Source of the DNA: Entamoeba invadens IP1
Taxonomy: Eukaryota > Evosea > Mastigamoebida > Endamoebidae
Direction of reading: 5' to 3'
NCBI RefSeq assembly: GCF_000330505.1
Contig: NW_004191777.1
Coordinates: 339,493 to 403,492 of the forward strand
DNA length: 64,000 nucleotides
Positions 63,532 through 64,000 of this stretch are shown piece by piece. The position numbers and the translations under genes were made by a program. The notes beneath the pieces were generated by a model that saw only the letters and a program-made list of their open reading frames with translations, was not told where the DNA came from and searched no databases. Numbering within the stretch: position 1 is the first letter of the stretch; each line of letters starts with the position of its first letter.

Positions 63532-63843
63532 TGATTTCATACGGTTCACATTTAACTTTGATTTTATATACTTTCCATGTTTTATTTTTTTAGTATAAGC
63601 TGGTTTTATACTTCTTATACCAGATGGCTTTAAGATAAATATTTCCTTTGATATTTCATTATAATATAAATCTTCATTGTAACCGTCAATGTTAATAATA
63701 TGTTTACATGTAGTCAGATTTTTATTTTTAAAATGAGATATTAAATCATTTTCTTCTTCAAAAAGTTTAATATCTTTTTCATCCCCATATACGACTCTAA
63801 GAGTCTGAGGAACTTTTAAGTTCTGTACAACTTTAGTCGTCAT
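63514..63843 (-). CDS. Foreign-looking small protein, unknown function
   Basis: 109 aa from ATG 63843 (MTTKVVQNLKVPQTLRVV). This start is preferred over an in-frame ATG at 63864 because the shared leader ends precisely here. Acidic/helical first half (DEKDIKLFEEENDLISHF), then IINIDGYNEDLYYNE and a Lys-rich tail KKIKHGKYIKSKLNVNR. The last five residues and stop are supplied by the GC-rich hairpin repeat. Codons are A/T-ending as in the two broken ORFs nearby. It is the only intact ORF in this segment. No family recognised. Confidence 0.6.
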   Translation of the reverse strand: MTTKVVQNLKVPQTLRVVYGDEKDIKLFEEENDLISHFKNKNLTTCKHIINIDGYNEDLYYNEISKEIFILKPSGIRSIKPAYTKKIKHGKYIKSKLNVNRMKSFQPSA

Positions 63844-63893
63844 TTTAAGGAAATAAATAATCATATTAATATAAATTTACTATAAATATGTAT
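63844..63893 (-). promoter_or_regulatory. Shared 5' leader, copy B
   Basis: The minus strand reads ATTTATAGTAAATTTATATT, AATATGATTATTTATTTCC, then TTAAAATG, nearly identical to 61273-61325. Likely promoter/5' UTR of the ORF at 63843. The two copies face each other across 2.5 kb, so they also behave as inverted repeats. Confidence 0.6.
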
Positions 63894-63905
63894 CAAAAGG
63901 ATAAT

Positions 63906-63994
63906 TCAGCCTTCGGAATAAATACATCGCAGATGCGGACTCCACATCCTCTGGATGTGTCGATGTTTTGCTCAGATCTTCGCGTCCCCTCGCG
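63906..63994 (+). repeat. Compound GC-rich repeat cluster at the window end
   Basis: In order: CAGCCTTCGG, a CATC-GCA-GATG hairpin, CACATCC-TCT-GGATGTG hairpin with TCGATGTTTTGCTC, then CAGATCTTCGCGTCC and CCTCGCG. Each piece recurs elsewhere in 61.2-63.5 kb. The cluster may continue beyond the window. Confidence 0.7.
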
Positions 63995-64000
63995 TTTAGT

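Overview
This window reads as nuclear DNA of an Entamoeba. The intergenic DNA is very AT-rich and the genes are compact, with C/G-containing codons. I reconstructed 25 short introns (37-184 nt); 24 of them open with GTTTGT. The families are typical of the genus: a transmembrane-kinase (TMK) relic, a papain-type protease with a C-terminal membrane anchor, Rab/Rho-like GTPases, myotubularins, PTEN and a TLDc protein. DNA-transposon relics (piggyBac, mariner-like MITEs) and the absence of recognisable LINEs make E. invadens more likely than E. histolytica. That species call is inference.

Layout. 0.5-5 kb is a graveyard: a broken piggyBac transposase, a MITE, decayed coding relics and a GC-rich structured island. 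5-13 kb holds a CYRI-family Rac regulator, a large RasGEF and a UVRAG/Atg14-like protein. A tRNA-Gly and an assembly gap follow. 14.7-30.9 kb is the densest stretch: TLDc protein, Rab geranylgeranyltransferase beta, ARL1, a secreted helical protein, an L-type lectin cargo receptor, CKS1, an ITFG1/LINKIN-like protein, a short SNARE, a BCH-RhoGAP, a HAD phosphatase, a VPS tethering subunit and PTEN. 32.8-43 kb has a P-type ATPase, NudC, a second CYRI, an Aly/REF-like protein, a Rab5-like GTPase beside a minisatellite, and a cysteine protease. 44-55.4 kb has a SHAQKYF Myb, an atypical GTPase, a multi-OB-like protein and two head-to-head myotubularins. 56.3-59.6 kb is a TMK receptor-kinase pseudogene next to a MITE and perfect palindromes.

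From about 61.2 kb to the end the character changes. AT-ending codons dominate, the ORFs are frameshifted, two starts share a nearly identical 50-bp leader, and GC-rich palindromic repeat modules lie both between and inside the ORFs. This looks like foreign DNA. A giant-virus-like or other parasitic element is my best guess; no hallmark gene is visible.

Functional theme. Many genes act on membrane identity and actin: PI3K accessory subunit, PTEN, two myotubularins, Rab plus its prenyltransferase, ARL1, VPS tether, SNARE, cargo lectin, RasGEF, RhoGAP and two CYRI proteins. Entamoeba genes are generally transcribed one by one, so the grouping does not imply an operon. Exon joins are my own reconstruction from reading frame, splice motifs and family alignment from memory.
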